Assembly: GCF_900111005.1 (NCBI RefSeq)
Contig: NZ_FOFV01000002.1
Coordinates: forward strand, 310,001 to 374,000
Length of the DNA stretch: 64,000 nucleotides
From: Lentzea albida
Lineage (GTDB): Bacteria; Actinomycetota; Actinomycetes; Mycobacteriales; Pseudonocardiaceae
Reading direction: 5' to 3'
Shown piece by piece: positions 39,435 to 47,752 of this stretch. Under the pieces are notes generated by a model, which did no database searches, had not been told where the DNA came from, and saw only the letters and a list, made by a program, of their open reading frames with translations. The position numbers and the translations under genes are program-made. Position 1 is the first letter of the stretch. Every line of letters begins with the position of its first letter.

Positions 39435-39716
39435 ATGTGGCTCACCATCGCGACCCCGCCCATCCGCTCTCTCGACAAGCTCGACCAGGTGATGGGCGCG
39501 GCCGTTCCGGACGGCCTGCGCGCCCGCTACGCCTGCCAGGACGGCGACGAGTTCCGGGTCATCGCCGTCTGGGAGTCGAAGGACCACGCCGACCGGTTCT
39601 TCCGCGACGTCCTGGGGCCGGTTCTCGCCCGCGTGCTCGGCCCGGAGCCGGCCGGCGCGCCCGCGATGACCGGAATGGAGGTGCTGCGGGAGTTCATTCC
39701 GGCCGTCGCCGGGTAG
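39435..39716 (+). CDS. Small hypothetical protein, antibiotic-monooxygenase-like fold
   Basis: 93 residues with a good AGGAGG leader. The pattern LDQVMGAAVPDGLRARYACQDGDEFRVIAVWESKDHADRFFRDVLGPVLARVLG resembles small dimeric alpha/beta-barrel proteins (ABM type). No catalytic residue can be assigned. It follows the LAL gene by 48 nt and precedes the DUF4383 gene by 8 nt, so it may be co-transcribed with the latter. Confidence 0.7.
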   Translation: MWLTIATPPIRSLDKLDQVMGAAVPDGLRARYACQDGDEFRVIAVWESKDHADRFFRDVLGPVLARVLGPEPAGAPAMTGMEVLREFIPAVAG

Positions 39717-39724
39717 CCAGCCGC

Positions 39725-40153
39725 ATGCGACCAGTTCAAACGGCGTCCTCGGTGATCGGCGCGGCCTTCCTGCTCGTCGGTGTGCTCGGGTTCGTGCCCG
39801 GCATCACCACGCACTACGACGAGCTGCGCTTCGCCGGTCACTCGGGAGCCCTCCTGTTCGGCCTCTTCGCCGTGTCCGTCCTGCACAACCTCGTGCACCT
39901 GCTGTTCGGCGTGCTCGGCCTGCTCGCCGCGAAGACGCCCCAGTTCGCCCGCATGTTCCTGGTGGCGGGCGGCGGCCTCTACGTGCTGCTGTGGGTCTAC
40001 GGCTCGGCGATCGGCGAACACGGCGACTCGAACGTCCTGCCGGTCAACACCGCCGACAACTGGCTGCACCTGGGCCTCGGCGCCGGGATGATCCTGCTCG
40101 GCGTGATCACGACGGCGGTGGAACGCGCCCGCAGCGACTCACCGGTCAATTGA
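39725..40153 (+). CDS. DUF4383 membrane protein
   Basis: 142 residues, four predicted membrane helices (about residues 9-27, 42-66, 75-95, 113-130). LHNLVHLLFGVLGLLAAKTPQFARMF is the family block of DUF4383, small membrane proteins of unknown role in actinobacteria. Its 3' end overlaps the convergent TspO gene by 8 nt. Confidence 0.85.
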   Translation: MRPVQTASSVIGAAFLLVGVLGFVPGITTHYDELRFAGHSGALLFGLFAVSVLHNLVHLLFGVLGLLAAKTPQFARMFLVAGGGLYVLLWVYGSAIGEHGDSNVLPVNTADNWLHLGLGAGMILLGVITTAVERARSDSPVN

Positions 40154-40619
40154 GCAGCGCGATGGACAGGTTCAGCGCGCCCGCGAAGCTCACCCACGCC
40201 AGGTAGGGCACGAGCAGCACCCCGGCGACGGTGCTGCGCCGCCAGAACGCCACGAGCACGGCGGCGACCGCGAGCCACAGCACCACGATCTCGGCGAACG
40301 CCACCCAGAACCAGCCGAGCCCGAAGAACAACGGCGTCCACAGCGCGTTCAGGACGAGCTGCCCGCCGAACAACGCCAGCTCACGACGCGTGGCCCCGGC
40401 CCGCCACGCCAGCCAGCCGGAGACGGCGATCATCACGTACAGCGTCGTCCACACCGGGCCGAACAGCCACGCGGGCGGCGCCCAGGAGGGCTGCTCCAGG
40501 GCCATGTACGTCGATCCGGCCGACACGGAGAACAGCGAGCCCACCACGGCGGTGACCAGCACCGCCCCCGCGAACAGCCCGAGAGCGCGGACGGGGTGCC
40601 GTTCCGATACCAGCGTCAT
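40146..40619 (-). CDS. tspO: TspO/MBR family protein
   Basis: 157-residue five-helix membrane protein of the tryptophan-rich sensory/benzodiazepine receptor type, binding porphyrins. The signature SWAPPAWLFGPVWTTLYVMIAVSGWLAW lies at about 44-72, and the later LNALWTPLFFGLGWFWVAF and LLVPYLAWVSFAGALNLSI complete the fold. In bacteria TspO relates to stress and tetrapyrrole handling. It is not obviously linked to its neighbours. Confidence 0.93.
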   Translation of the reverse strand: MTLVSERHPVRALGLFAGAVLVTAVVGSLFSVSAGSTYMALEQPSWAPPAWLFGPVWTTLYVMIAVSGWLAWRAGATRRELALFGGQLVLNALWTPLFFGLGWFWVAFAEIVVLWLAVAAVLVAFWRRSTVAGVLLVPYLAWVSFAGALNLSIALLN

Positions 40620-40637
40620 GCCCCGGGTGGTACCCGT

Positions 40638-40922
40638 TCAGGACCGGGGCAAAGCACGCACGATCCCCAGCACCGCGGCCCGGCTCGGCTTCTCCCGGCC
40701 GGGACCCAGCAGCGTCAGTTCGTCGACCAGGACGGCCTCGCGGATCTGGGCGTCGTGACCGGGCAGCTCGGCGCGCAGCGCCTCCACCAGGCGTGACCGC
40801 AGCGCCCGGCCCAGCGGGTCGTCGGACGGCAGCAGCCGCCAGTGCGCTCTCAGGACCCTGGACGCGACGTCCTCACCGCCGACCGCCCAGAGCAGGCGGA
40901 TCATCCGGTCCGCGAGGCCCAT
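40638..40922 (-). CDS. Small hypothetical protein
   Basis: 94 residues (MGLADRMIRLLWAVGGEDVASRVLRAHWRLLPSDDP...). Alpha-helical, basic, no recognised family, signal or membrane segment. The ATG at 40922 is chosen because the frame upstream crosses the terminator hairpin of ppm1; an alternative start would be inside it. It ends 18 nt before the TspO gene start on the same strand, so it may be the first gene of a unit with tspO. Real coding is likely but not certain. Confidence 0.5.
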   Translation of the reverse strand: MGLADRMIRLLWAVGGEDVASRVLRAHWRLLPSDDPLGRALRSRLVEALRAELPGHDAQIREAVLVDELTLLGPGREKPSRAAVLGIVRALPRS

Positions 40923-40936
40923 GCGTGCAACAGTGC

Positions 40937-40968
40937 TGTCCGGCGGTCGCGCTCGCAACCGCCGGACA
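40937..40968 (-). terminator. Terminator hairpin after ppm1
   Basis: Arms TGTCCGGCGGT (40937-40947) and ACCGCCGGACA (40958-40968) pair perfectly over 11 bp around a 10-nt loop, 13 nt past the ppm1 stop. It separates the lnt-ppm1 unit from the small gene and tspO. Confidence 0.8.
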
Positions 40969-40980
40969 AGTCAACCGCGC

Positions 40981-41748
40981 TTACTTCTTCTTGCCGGTGA
41001 GCAGCGCCTTGACCTGGTTGCCGCGGCGCCGCAGGCCCCACTTCGTCACGCGGATGAGGGCCTCGCGCACGATGTTGCCGCTCATCTTCGACTCGCCGAA
41101 CTCGCGCTCGAGGAACGTGATCGGCACCTCGCGGACCCGGAAGCCCAGCTCGATCGTCCGCCACAGCAGGTCGATCTGGAAGCAGTAGCCGGCCGACGCG
41201 ACCGAGGCGAGGTTCAGCTTGCGCAGGGTGTCCGCGCGGAACGCCCGGAAGCCGCCCGTCATGTCGCGCACGTTCGCGCCCAGCGCGAGCCGCGAGTACA
41301 GCGAGCCGCCCAGCGACAGGAACTTGCGCTGCGCGGGCCAGTTCACGACCTCGCCGCCCGGCACCCAGCGCGAGCCGAGGACCAGGTCGGCCTTCGGCAG
41401 CGCGTCGAGCAGGCGGTGCAGCTGCTCCGGCGCGTGCGAGCCGTCGGCGTCCATCTCGCAGATGACGCCGTAGTTGCGGTCGAGCGCCCACTGGAAGCCC
41501 GCGACGTACGCGGCGCCCAGACCGGCCTTCTCGGTGCGGTGCATCACGTGGACCCGGTCGTCCGCGGCCGCCATCTCGTCGGCGAGCTGGCCGGTGCCAT
41601 CGGGGCTGCCGTCGTCGACCACGAGGACGTGCACGTCCGGCAGCGCCGTGTGCAACCTCTTGACGATCTTCCCGATGTTGTCCCGCTCGTTGTAGGTCGG
41701 GATCACCACCAGCACCTGCCCGAGTTCCTGGTCAGGCTGCCGCGCCAT
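40981..41748 (-). CDS. ppm1: Polyprenol monophosphomannose synthase
   Basis: 255-residue GT2 glycosyltransferase moving mannose from GDP-mannose to polyprenyl phosphate, the donor for periplasmic mannosylation and lipoglycans. The nucleotide-binding [16 protein letters not shown] motif [16 protein letters not shown] motif [13 protein letters not shown] and [11 protein letters not shown] are all visible. The C terminus ends in a basic patch [12 protein letters not shown] at 41748 is chosen (MARQPDQ). The gene starts 17 nt inside the end of lnt, so it is coupled to it. In Mycobacterium tuberculosis the two are fused in Ppm1, here they are split. Confidence 0.95.
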   Translation of the reverse strand: MARQPDQELGQVLVVIPTYNERDNIGKIVKRLHTALPDVHVLVVDDGSPDGTGQLADEMAAADDRVHVMHRTEKAGLGAAYVAGFQWALDRNYGVICEMDADGSHAPEQLHRLLDALPKADLVLGSRWVPGGEVVNWPAQRKFLSLGGSLYSRLALGANVRDMTGGFRAFRADTLRKLNLASVASAGYCFQIDLLWRTIELGFRVREVPITFLEREFGESKMSGNIVREALIRVTKWGLRRRGNQVKALLTGKKK

Positions 41749-43279
41749 TCGAGTCCTTCCGTCGTCGTATGAAGCCCGGCACCAACGCCACAAGACCCGC
41801 AGCGGCAATCACCCACTCGGGCCAGGCTCCTAGCCAAGTCGCCAGCGTAGTCTGTGACCGCAGCGGCAGTGTCGCGACCAGGGCACCCGGCTCGAAAAGC
41901 CCAGTCTTCCGTGTGACGGAACCGTCAGGTTCGACGATCGCGCTCACCCCGGAGGTGGCGGCCACGACCACGGCGCGCCCGTGCTCCACCGCCCTCACCC
42001 GGGACATGGAAAGCTGCTGGTAGGTCATCTCCGTGTAGCCGAACGTGGCGTTGTTCGTCGGGATCGCGATGATCGTCGCGCCGGCCGTCACGGAGTCGCG
42101 GACCACTGAGTCGAACGCCACTTCGTAACATGTGTCAATCGCGACCTTCGCGGGCCCCATGACGAAACCCTCCGGGTCCGATCCGGGCTGGAAAACCCCC
42201 GCCCGGTCGACCTCGGAGGCGAACAGCCGGAAGAACGACCGCATCGGCATCGTCTCGCCGAACGGCTGCAGCTTGCGCTTCGTGTAGGTGTCCGTCGGCC
42301 CCTTCTCCGGGTCCCAGAGCACCACCTGGTTGCGCGGCAGCCCGTCGCCCTTGTCGACGACGACGGCGCCCACCGCGATCGGCGCCTTGATGGACTTCGC
42401 GGCCACGTCGATGCGCGCGGCGGCGTCGGGGTTGCGGAACGGGTCGATGTCGGAGGAGTTCTCCGGCCAGATCACCACGTCGGGCTGCTCGGCCCTGCCC
42501 GCCGCCACGTCCGCCGCGAGTTCGATCGTCTTCTTCACGTGGTTGTCGAGCACCGCGCGGCGCTGAGAGTTGAAGTCGAGACCGGCGCGCGGCACGTTGC
42601 CCTGGATGGCGGCGACGGTGACGGTCCCGGCGGACGCGTCCACTCCGACGGGCAGCACCAGGCCCACCGCCAGCGGCACGACGACCAGCGGCGCGGCGAG
42701 CTTCCAGTTCTTGACCAGCCAGAACAGCCCGAACCCGGTCAGCACGACCGCGAACGTCACCAGCGGCGCCCCGCCCAGCGACGCGAGCGGCAGGAACCAC
42801 CCCTCCGGCTGGCCGAACGCGATCTTGCCCCAGGTGAACCCGCCGAACGGGAACACCCCGCGCAGTGCCTCGTCCGCGACCCACAGGCACGCGGCCCACA
42901 GCGGCCACCCCGGCACGCGTGACGCGAACGCCATCGCGGCCGTGCCGATCGAGATCATCAGCGCGCACGCGAGCGCCAGCGGCAGCCACGCGATCAGTCC
43001 GACGAACTCCCCGGTCCACCGCAGCAGCGGCACCATGAACCCGAGGCCGAACAACAGCCCGTACCCGAATCCGGCGCGTGCACGCCTGTCGTAGATCACA
43101 TAAGCCAGCAACGCGAACCCGACCGGGGCCAGGAACCACAGCGGCCGCGGCGGAAAGCTGAGGTAGACCAGTACGCCGCCGACGACGGCGAGTGCCGTGC
43201 GCAACAGCACCGGACGGCTCACTTTTCGCCTGCGCGCGGGCAATTCCGGCGATTCCGGCGCGATGGGGGGTGCGACCAC
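41732..43279 (-). CDS. lnt: Apolipoprotein N-acyltransferase
   Basis: 515-residue membrane enzyme that N-acylates lipoproteins. Eight or so membrane helices fill the N-terminal 230 residues ([14 protein letters not shown] region, [39 protein letters not shown]), followed by a periplasmic nitrilase domain. Catalytic residues are seen: Glu273 in [10 protein letters not shown], Lys in [10 protein letters not shown], and Cys384 in [12 protein letters not shown] final membrane helix is near the C terminus. The GTG at 43279 is chosen; another GTG at 43309 is also in frame, neither with a strong leader. It overlaps the downstream ppm1 by 17 nt. Confidence 0.92.
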   Translation of the reverse strand: MVAPPIAPESPELPARRRKVSRPVLLRTALAVVGGVLVYLSFPPRPLWFLAPVGFALLAYVIYDRRARAGFGYGLLFGLGFMVPLLRWTGEFVGLIAWLPLALACALMISIGTAAMAFASRVPGWPLWAACLWVADEALRGVFPFGGFTWGKIAFGQPEGWFLPLASLGGAPLVTFAVVLTGFGLFWLVKNWKLAAPLVVVPLAVGLVLPVGVDASAGTVTVAAIQGNVPRAGLDFNSQRRAVLDNHVKKTIELAADVAAGRAEQPDVVIWPENSSDIDPFRNPDAAARIDVAAKSIKAPIAVGAVVVDKGDGLPRNQVVLWDPEKGPTDTYTKRKLQPFGETMPMRSFFRLFASEVDRAGVFQPGSDPEGFVMGPAKVAIDTCYEVAFDSVVRDSVTAGATIIAIPTNNATFGYTEMTYQQLSMSRVRAVEHGRAVVVAATSGVSAIVEPDGSVTRKTGLFEPGALVATLPLRSQTTLATWLGAWPEWVIAAAGLVALVPGFIRRRKDSNGAAA

Positions 43280-43316
43280 CCGATCAGCGTACGAGGCCCA
43301 GGAGTACACAGGACGT

Positions 43317-44693
43317 ATGACTTACGTCGATCTTGTGCTGGAACGGCTGTCCACAGACGACGAGCGCGAAGCCCTGATCGGCGGCGACACCAGACTCACC
43401 CGCGCACAAGCCCGTGACCTGCTGTTCCGGCTCGCCGACGGCCTCGCCCGGCGCGGCATCGGCCCCGGCGACGGCGTGGCGGCGTACGTCGGCAACACCC
43501 CCGAGGCGGTCCTGCTGGTCGTCGCCGTCCACCTGCTCGGCGCGCGCCTGGTCTACGTGCCGCCGGAGCCGGGTCCCAGCGAGCTGAAGGCGCTCATCGA
43601 ACGCGCGGAGGTCTCCGGCGTCGTCGTCGACCCCGAGTTCAGCACCCGGCTCGACGGCTGGCACCTCGCCGACCTCCCCGGCGACCCGGTCGAACGCACC
43701 CCGGCACCGTCGTTCACCACGGTCATGTACACCGGCGGCACCACCGGCCTGCCGAAGCTCGCGGTGCACCGCGACGACAGCCGCTGGTCGGCGTTCTCGC
43801 AGACGCCGCCCATGAACATGCTCTGCAACACCCTCATCACCCACGGCAGCGGCGCGGGCGCATGCCAGCTCGCCCTGGTCACAGGCTCGAAGCTGGTGCT
43901 GGGCCCGTCGACGTTCGACGCGGACACCTTCGTGCGCCTCGCCCGCGACGAGCAGATCAACGCGACGATGTTCGTACCGCCGATGATGTACGAGGTCCTG
44001 GACCACCCGGAGTGCCCGGGCCCGCAGTTCGGCGTCGTCATCGTGGGCGGCTCCCCGCTCGCCCCGAAGCGCCTGCGGCAGGCGATCGAGAAGTGGGGTC
44101 CCGTCGTCAACCAGGGCTACGGCATGACCGAGGCCAAGGCGATCACGATGATGCCCGCGACGTCCGTCGACCTCTCCCGCCCGGACACGCTGCGCACGGT
44201 CGGCAAGCCCAACCCGCTCACGGAGGTCGAGATCCGTGACGGGAACGTGTGGGTGCGCGGCCCGTTCGTGATGGAGGGCTATTGGGGCGAACCGCCGTTG
44301 AGCGAAACGGCCGATGGCTGGTTCAACACCGGCGACATGGGCCATTTGGATTCCGACGGATTCCTCTATTTGAACGACCGCAGCAAGGACGTCATCGTCA
44401 CCGGAAGGACTTCTGACAACGTTTACTCGCGTCTGCTCGACGACTTCGTCGTGACGCTTCCCGGAATCCGCGAGGCCGCGGCCGTCGGCAGGCCCGACGA
44501 GGCGTTGGGCGAGGTGGTGCACTTGTTCCTGGTCGCGGAAGGACCGGATGTCGATGTCGACAGGATTCGCGATTCGGTCGTGGCCGAACTGGGTGAGCTC
44601 TACCAGCCCAGAGGGGTCACGGTTCTGCCGCGACTGCCCCTGACGAAGGTCGGAAAGGTCGACAAGCGCAAGCTCCGTTCCCTCTTTCGGTAA
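43317..44693 (+). CDS. Short AMP-binding acyl-CoA ligase-like protein
   Basis: 458-residue adenylate-forming enzyme. The ATP motif is VMYTGGTTGLPKLAV; NQGYGMTEAKAI is the A5-type motif, GWFNTGDMGHLDSDGFLYLNDRSKDVIVTGRTSDNVYS the A7-A8 hinge, and PLTKVGKVDKRKL supplies the catalytic C-terminal Lys. It is shorter than the usual 500-550 residues because the N-terminal domain is abbreviated. It activates an aryl or fatty acid; substrate unknown. ATG at 43317 opens MTYVDLVLERL. A TetR regulator follows 27 nt downstream and may control it. Confidence 0.88.
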   Translation: MTYVDLVLERLSTDDEREALIGGDTRLTRAQARDLLFRLADGLARRGIGPGDGVAAYVGNTPEAVLLVVAVHLLGARLVYVPPEPGPSELKALIERAEVSGVVVDPEFSTRLDGWHLADLPGDPVERTPAPSFTTVMYTGGTTGLPKLAVHRDDSRWSAFSQTPPMNMLCNTLITHGSGAGACQLALVTGSKLVLGPSTFDADTFVRLARDEQINATMFVPPMMYEVLDHPECPGPQFGVVIVGGSPLAPKRLRQAIEKWGPVVNQGYGMTEAKAITMMPATSVDLSRPDTLRTVGKPNPLTEVEIRDGNVWVRGPFVMEGYWGEPPLSETADGWFNTGDMGHLDSDGFLYLNDRSKDVIVTGRTSDNVYSRLLDDFVVTLPGIREAAAVGRPDEALGEVVHLFLVAEGPDVDVDRIRDSVVAELGELYQPRGVTVLPRLPLTKVGKVDKRKLRSLFR

Positions 44694-44720
44694 GGTTCGG
44701 CACAAACCAGGAGGTGACGG

Positions 44721-45326
44721 ATGCCCCGTCCAAGCGTCGAAGCCGAACGCAAGGCGCAGATCCTCGCGTCGACCTGCAAGGTGATCGCGGCCGAGGGCTT
44801 CCGCCACCTCCGGGTGTCCGACGTTGCCAAGGACGCCGGCGTCTCGGGTGGCACGGTCCACTACTACTTCGAGACCAAGCGCGAACTCACCGACGCGGCC
44901 TTCGAGCACTGCTTCGAGGTCTCGGTGACCCGCCGCCGCTGGATCCTCGAGTCCGACGAGCCCCCGCTGACCCGCCTGCGCATGGTCGTCGAGTCGTACC
45001 TGCCCGAGGGCGCCGAGACCGTCGAGGCGTGGAAGGTCTGGGTGGAGCTCTGGGTCGAGGCCATCCGCAACCCGGAACTGCAGGAGCTCAACGAGCGCTT
45101 CTACGGCGAGTGGCGCGACATAGTGGCGAGCATCTTCCGCGCGGGCCAGGCCTCCGGCGACATCACCGCGTCCGGCGACCCGGTCGAGCTCGCGAACATG
45201 TTGGTCAGCATGCTCGACGGGCTGGCTCTGCAGGTGCTGGCCGGCTCACAGGCCATGACGGTCGACACCATGCGCACCATCTGCCTGCGGTTCGTCGACC
45301 AGCTCTCCACGGCGTCCGTCGCCTGA
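44721..45326 (+). CDS. TetR/AcrR family regulator
   Basis: 201 residues. Helix-turn-helix at residues 25-50 (FRHLRVSDVAKDAGVSGGTVHYYFETKRELTDAAF), then a helical ligand-binding domain (VEAWKVWVELWVEAIRNPELQELNERFYGEWRDIVASIF), of the BetI-like/TetR_C type. An AGGAGGTGACGG leader precedes the ATG. It follows the acyl-CoA ligase in the same direction and probably represses that gene or a lipid pathway. I found no convincing palindrome upstream. Confidence 0.9.
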   Translation: MPRPSVEAERKAQILASTCKVIAAEGFRHLRVSDVAKDAGVSGGTVHYYFETKRELTDAAFEHCFEVSVTRRRWILESDEPPLTRLRMVVESYLPEGAETVEAWKVWVELWVEAIRNPELQELNERFYGEWRDIVASIFRAGQASGDITASGDPVELANMLVSMLDGLALQVLAGSQAMTVDTMRTICLRFVDQLSTASVA

Positions 45327-45446
45327 CGCTTCCCGGGGCCGTTCTGTTGCGGTTCGCGCCCCTGGAATCGCGTGACCTCGCTCATCCGGGTCAATTCAGG
45401 GTTGGTCCCGATGCAACAGATCGCGCGGAATGGGCATCCTGGGTAC

Positions 45447-45641
45447 ATGACCACGACAGTTGCTTTGAGCAGGCCCAGGACCAACCGGATGATCGCGGGT
45501 GTCTGCGCGGGGCTCGCCCAGCGCTGGGGGATGAAGGCGAGCACCGTGCGCCTTCTGTTCCTGCTGTCCTGCCTTCTGCCCGGACCGCAGTTCGTCGTCT
45601 ACCTCGTGCTTTGGGTGATCATGCCCGACCGCGGCTACTGA
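45447..45641 (+). CDS. PspC domain protein
   Basis: 64 residues, a minimal PspC domain: LSRPRTNRMIAGVCAGLAQRWGMKASTVRLLFLLSCLLPGPQFVVYLVLWVIMP with one or two membrane helices in the second half. PspC proteins sense envelope stress. ATG at 45447 is preferred over upstream starts (45411, 45372) as it gives the family's normal N terminus. Its 3' end overlaps the convergent DUF397 gene by 23 nt. Confidence 0.85.
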   Translation: MTTTVALSRPRTNRMIAGVCAGLAQRWGMKASTVRLLFLLSCLLPGPQFVVYLVLWVIMPDRGY

Positions 45642-45786
45642 CCAGCCGCAGGAACGCCTCCCACGCTGCCGGCTCGACCGGCACGTGGGCGGCGGGCGCC
45701 TTGGAGTCCCGGATGCCGACACCACGACCGATCTCGACGCAGTCGGTATCGGTTGGGCTGTAGCTGCTCTTGCGCCACTCGACCAT
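45619..45786 (-). CDS. DUF397 domain protein (partner of XRE regulator)
   Basis: 55 residues. MVEWRKSSYSPTDTDCVEIG and IRDSKAPAAHVPVEPAAWEAFL match DUF397, small proteins next to DUF5753/XRE regulators in actinomycetes, where many copies exist (WhiJ-type modules linked to development and antibiotic control). The GAGGAGG leader is 9 nt upstream. It starts 13 nt after the XRE gene stop, so the two form one unit. Its end overlaps the convergent PspC gene by 23 nt. Confidence 0.85.
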   Translation of the reverse strand: MVEWRKSSYSPTDTDCVEIGRGVGIRDSKAPAAHVPVEPAAWEAFLRLVSSRGRA

Positions 45787-45799
45787 CCGAGCCGCCTCC

Positions 45800-46618
45800 T
45801 CAGGACACGATGCTGGTGATCAACTCCCGCGATTCTTCCTTACTCAACGCGAAGCTGTCCATCGCCCTGAGCGCCTCCAGGTAGATGGCCGTCGATGCTT
45901 TGTCGTCGAGAAACAGCGCGGAGTTCAGGCTCCCCTGGTAGACGATCGGCTCGAACTTCTCGAACTTCAACAAGGTGAAGTCGCCCGTGAGCGGTCGCCC
46001 GGCAGGAACGACTCGCAGGCTGATGTACGGCCGGATCAACATGCGCAGCAACTCGTGAAGCTGTTCCCGCATCACGTCGACATCCCCGACCTCCGAGTGC
46101 AGCACCGGTTCGTAGACGTAGAAGACGAACTTCCTGTGCCCCGCCACGATGTTTCGCCGCTCGATCCGGGCCGCGACCCACTTCTCCAGGTTCTCGTCCT
46201 TGACGAAGGGCGAGTCCGTCGCTGCGGCACGCGCGTACGACTCGACCTGCAGCAACCCAGGTATGAACAACGAACTCCAATGCACGATCTCCTTGGCGAG
46301 CCGCTCCTGCTGCATCAGCGTCCGAACGTGAGGTGACAACACCGAGTCGGACAGCTGCAGCCAACCCCTCTCCCGCGACTCCAGGAAAAGGCGCTTCAGG
46401 TACTGGAACTCGTCCGGCTTGACGCCGCACACGCCGAGCAGGAAAGCGAGTTCCTCGAGGGAGCTGCCGCCCTTGCCGTTCACCAGGTCCGACAGCTTGG
46501 CGTGTTCCCAGCCGAGCTTCCTGGCGAGCTCGGCCTCCTTGAGACCGGTTCTGGCGATCATGGCTCGAAGGGCTTCGCCGAACTCGCGACCCAGCACAGT
46601 GGACACTCTTTTTGGCAT
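45800..46618 (-). CDS. XRE family regulator with DUF5753 domain
   Basis: 272 residues. The N-terminal helix-turn-helix is LRAMIARTGLKEAELARKLGWEHAKLSDLVNGKG (about 18-51), and the rest, with FIPGLLQVESYARAAATDSPF, VAARIERRNIV and LRVVPAGRP, is DUF5753 (Scr1-associated). The family always travels with DUF397 or other small partners, of which one lies 13 nt downstream. The ATG at 46618 starts MPKRVSTVLGREFGEALRAM. Function in this organism is probably developmental or metabolic switching. Confidence 0.92.
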   Translation of the reverse strand: MPKRVSTVLGREFGEALRAMIARTGLKEAELARKLGWEHAKLSDLVNGKGGSSLEELAFLLGVCGVKPDEFQYLKRLFLESRERGWLQLSDSVLSPHVRTLMQQERLAKEIVHWSSLFIPGLLQVESYARAAATDSPFVKDENLEKWVAARIERRNIVAGHRKFVFYVYEPVLHSEVGDVDVMREQLHELLRMLIRPYISLRVVPAGRPLTGDFTLLKFEKFEPIVYQGSLNSALFLDDKASTAIYLEALRAMDSFALSKEESRELITSIVS

Positions 46619-46710
46619 GCGGGCGAAATTAGCGCCGTCGCTCCACCCGCCTCCATCGTTTCGGCCCCGAATTGACTCGAAAGAAGCAGGCGTAGAAGGG
46701 TTCTACGACC

Positions 46711-47499
46711 TCACCGGTTCTCCTCCACCGGTATCCCGGCCAACTCCTCCGTCAAGCTGGTGAACGACTCCGGCTCCACCCGGAACCACCCGTCGAACGG
46801 CTGCGTCATCCCCACGCACAACACGCACACGAACGACAGAAGAGCCGCGGTCAGGCTCATCTGCAGGATGTGCCGCTTCCGCGAGGTGAACCCGATCAGC
46901 AACGGGAACACGATCATCGCCACGGCCCCCGCGATCGTCCCGAACAGCATGATCTTGCCGGTGTTGTCGAGCCCGCCGGCCGAGTCGAGGCGGTCGCGGC
47001 GCAGATCCGTCACTTCGCGCAACGCCTGCAAGGACCGTTCGCGCGCGCTCTTCACCTCGTCCGGGGTGGCGGGCAGCGACACGATCTCGGCGTGCAGGGC
47101 GTTCAGGGCCACGCCGGTCGAGGCGTCGGACTCGCCGATGGCGAGCAGTGGCCATTCCTTGTCCGCCACCAGTTTCGGGTACTCCGTGAGCAGGGAGCGG
47201 ATGTGGTCGCGCTGGGGCTGGGGCATGGCGGCGGTCTGCCAGTAGACGTCGGCGACGGCGGCGGCCTCGCGGGAGGCGTTGTCCTCGGCGGCGCCGCCCT
47301 CCTCCCAGACGATCACCATGTAGAAGGCCAGGGCGACGATGAACAGGCCGCTGATCACCGCGCCGAGGAAGCCGCGGGAGTCCGCGTCCTTGTCGTCGGC
47401 CTGGTCGTGGGCGCGGGAGGCCCCGAACAGGAGGCAGGCGACGGCGGTGACGACCACCGAGGCGAGGACGATGACCAGCGCGCTCCACATGGCCTCCAT
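46711..47499 (-). CDS. DUF4239 membrane protein
   Basis: 262 residues with two N-terminal helices (about 6-25 and 45-64), a soluble 110-residue helical loop, and two C-terminal helices (185-205, 212-232). VISGLFIVALAFYMVIVWEEGGAAEDNASREAAAVADVYWQ and the TGKIMLFGTIAGAVAMIVFPLLIGF block fit DUF4239 (bestrophin-like). Function unknown. It lies between the XRE gene and the large secreted protein, apparently as a single gene. Confidence 0.82.
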   Translation of the reverse strand: MEAMWSALVIVLASVVVTAVACLLFGASRAHDQADDKDADSRGFLGAVISGLFIVALAFYMVIVWEEGGAAEDNASREAAAVADVYWQTAAMPQPQRDHIRSLLTEYPKLVADKEWPLLAIGESDASTGVALNALHAEIVSLPATPDEVKSARERSLQALREVTDLRRDRLDSAGGLDNTGKIMLFGTIAGAVAMIVFPLLIGFTSRKRHILQMSLTAALLSFVCVLCVGMTQPFDGWFRVEPESFTSLTEELAGIPVEENR

Positions 47500-47752
47500 C
47501 TCCCCACAGCCGGCACGGTTTCACCACCAACACCACGCTTCCCGGCACTGTTCTGCGCTCGACAAGAGCAACGGGGCCCTGATCGGGCACACAGCACGTC
47601 CACATCGGTCCCGCGCGAGGAAGCCGTTGACACGAACAGGGAAACCGATCCCGGAGATCCTGAACGGAGAGTGAGCGCGGCGTGATCAACGGGCGGTGAC
47701 AAGCGCGCGGAAGCGTGCCAACCTGTGCGCCGACCCGACCGGAAGGCGTGGC

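Noticed and set aside
45396..45544. Minus-strand open frame overlapping PspC
   Set aside because: Antisense shadow of PspC; the real minus-strand gene here is the DUF397 gene in another frame.
47627..47632. TTGACA as a sigma70 -35 for the large secreted protein gene
   Set aside because: No acceptable -10 at 16-18 bp, so no promoter was called.
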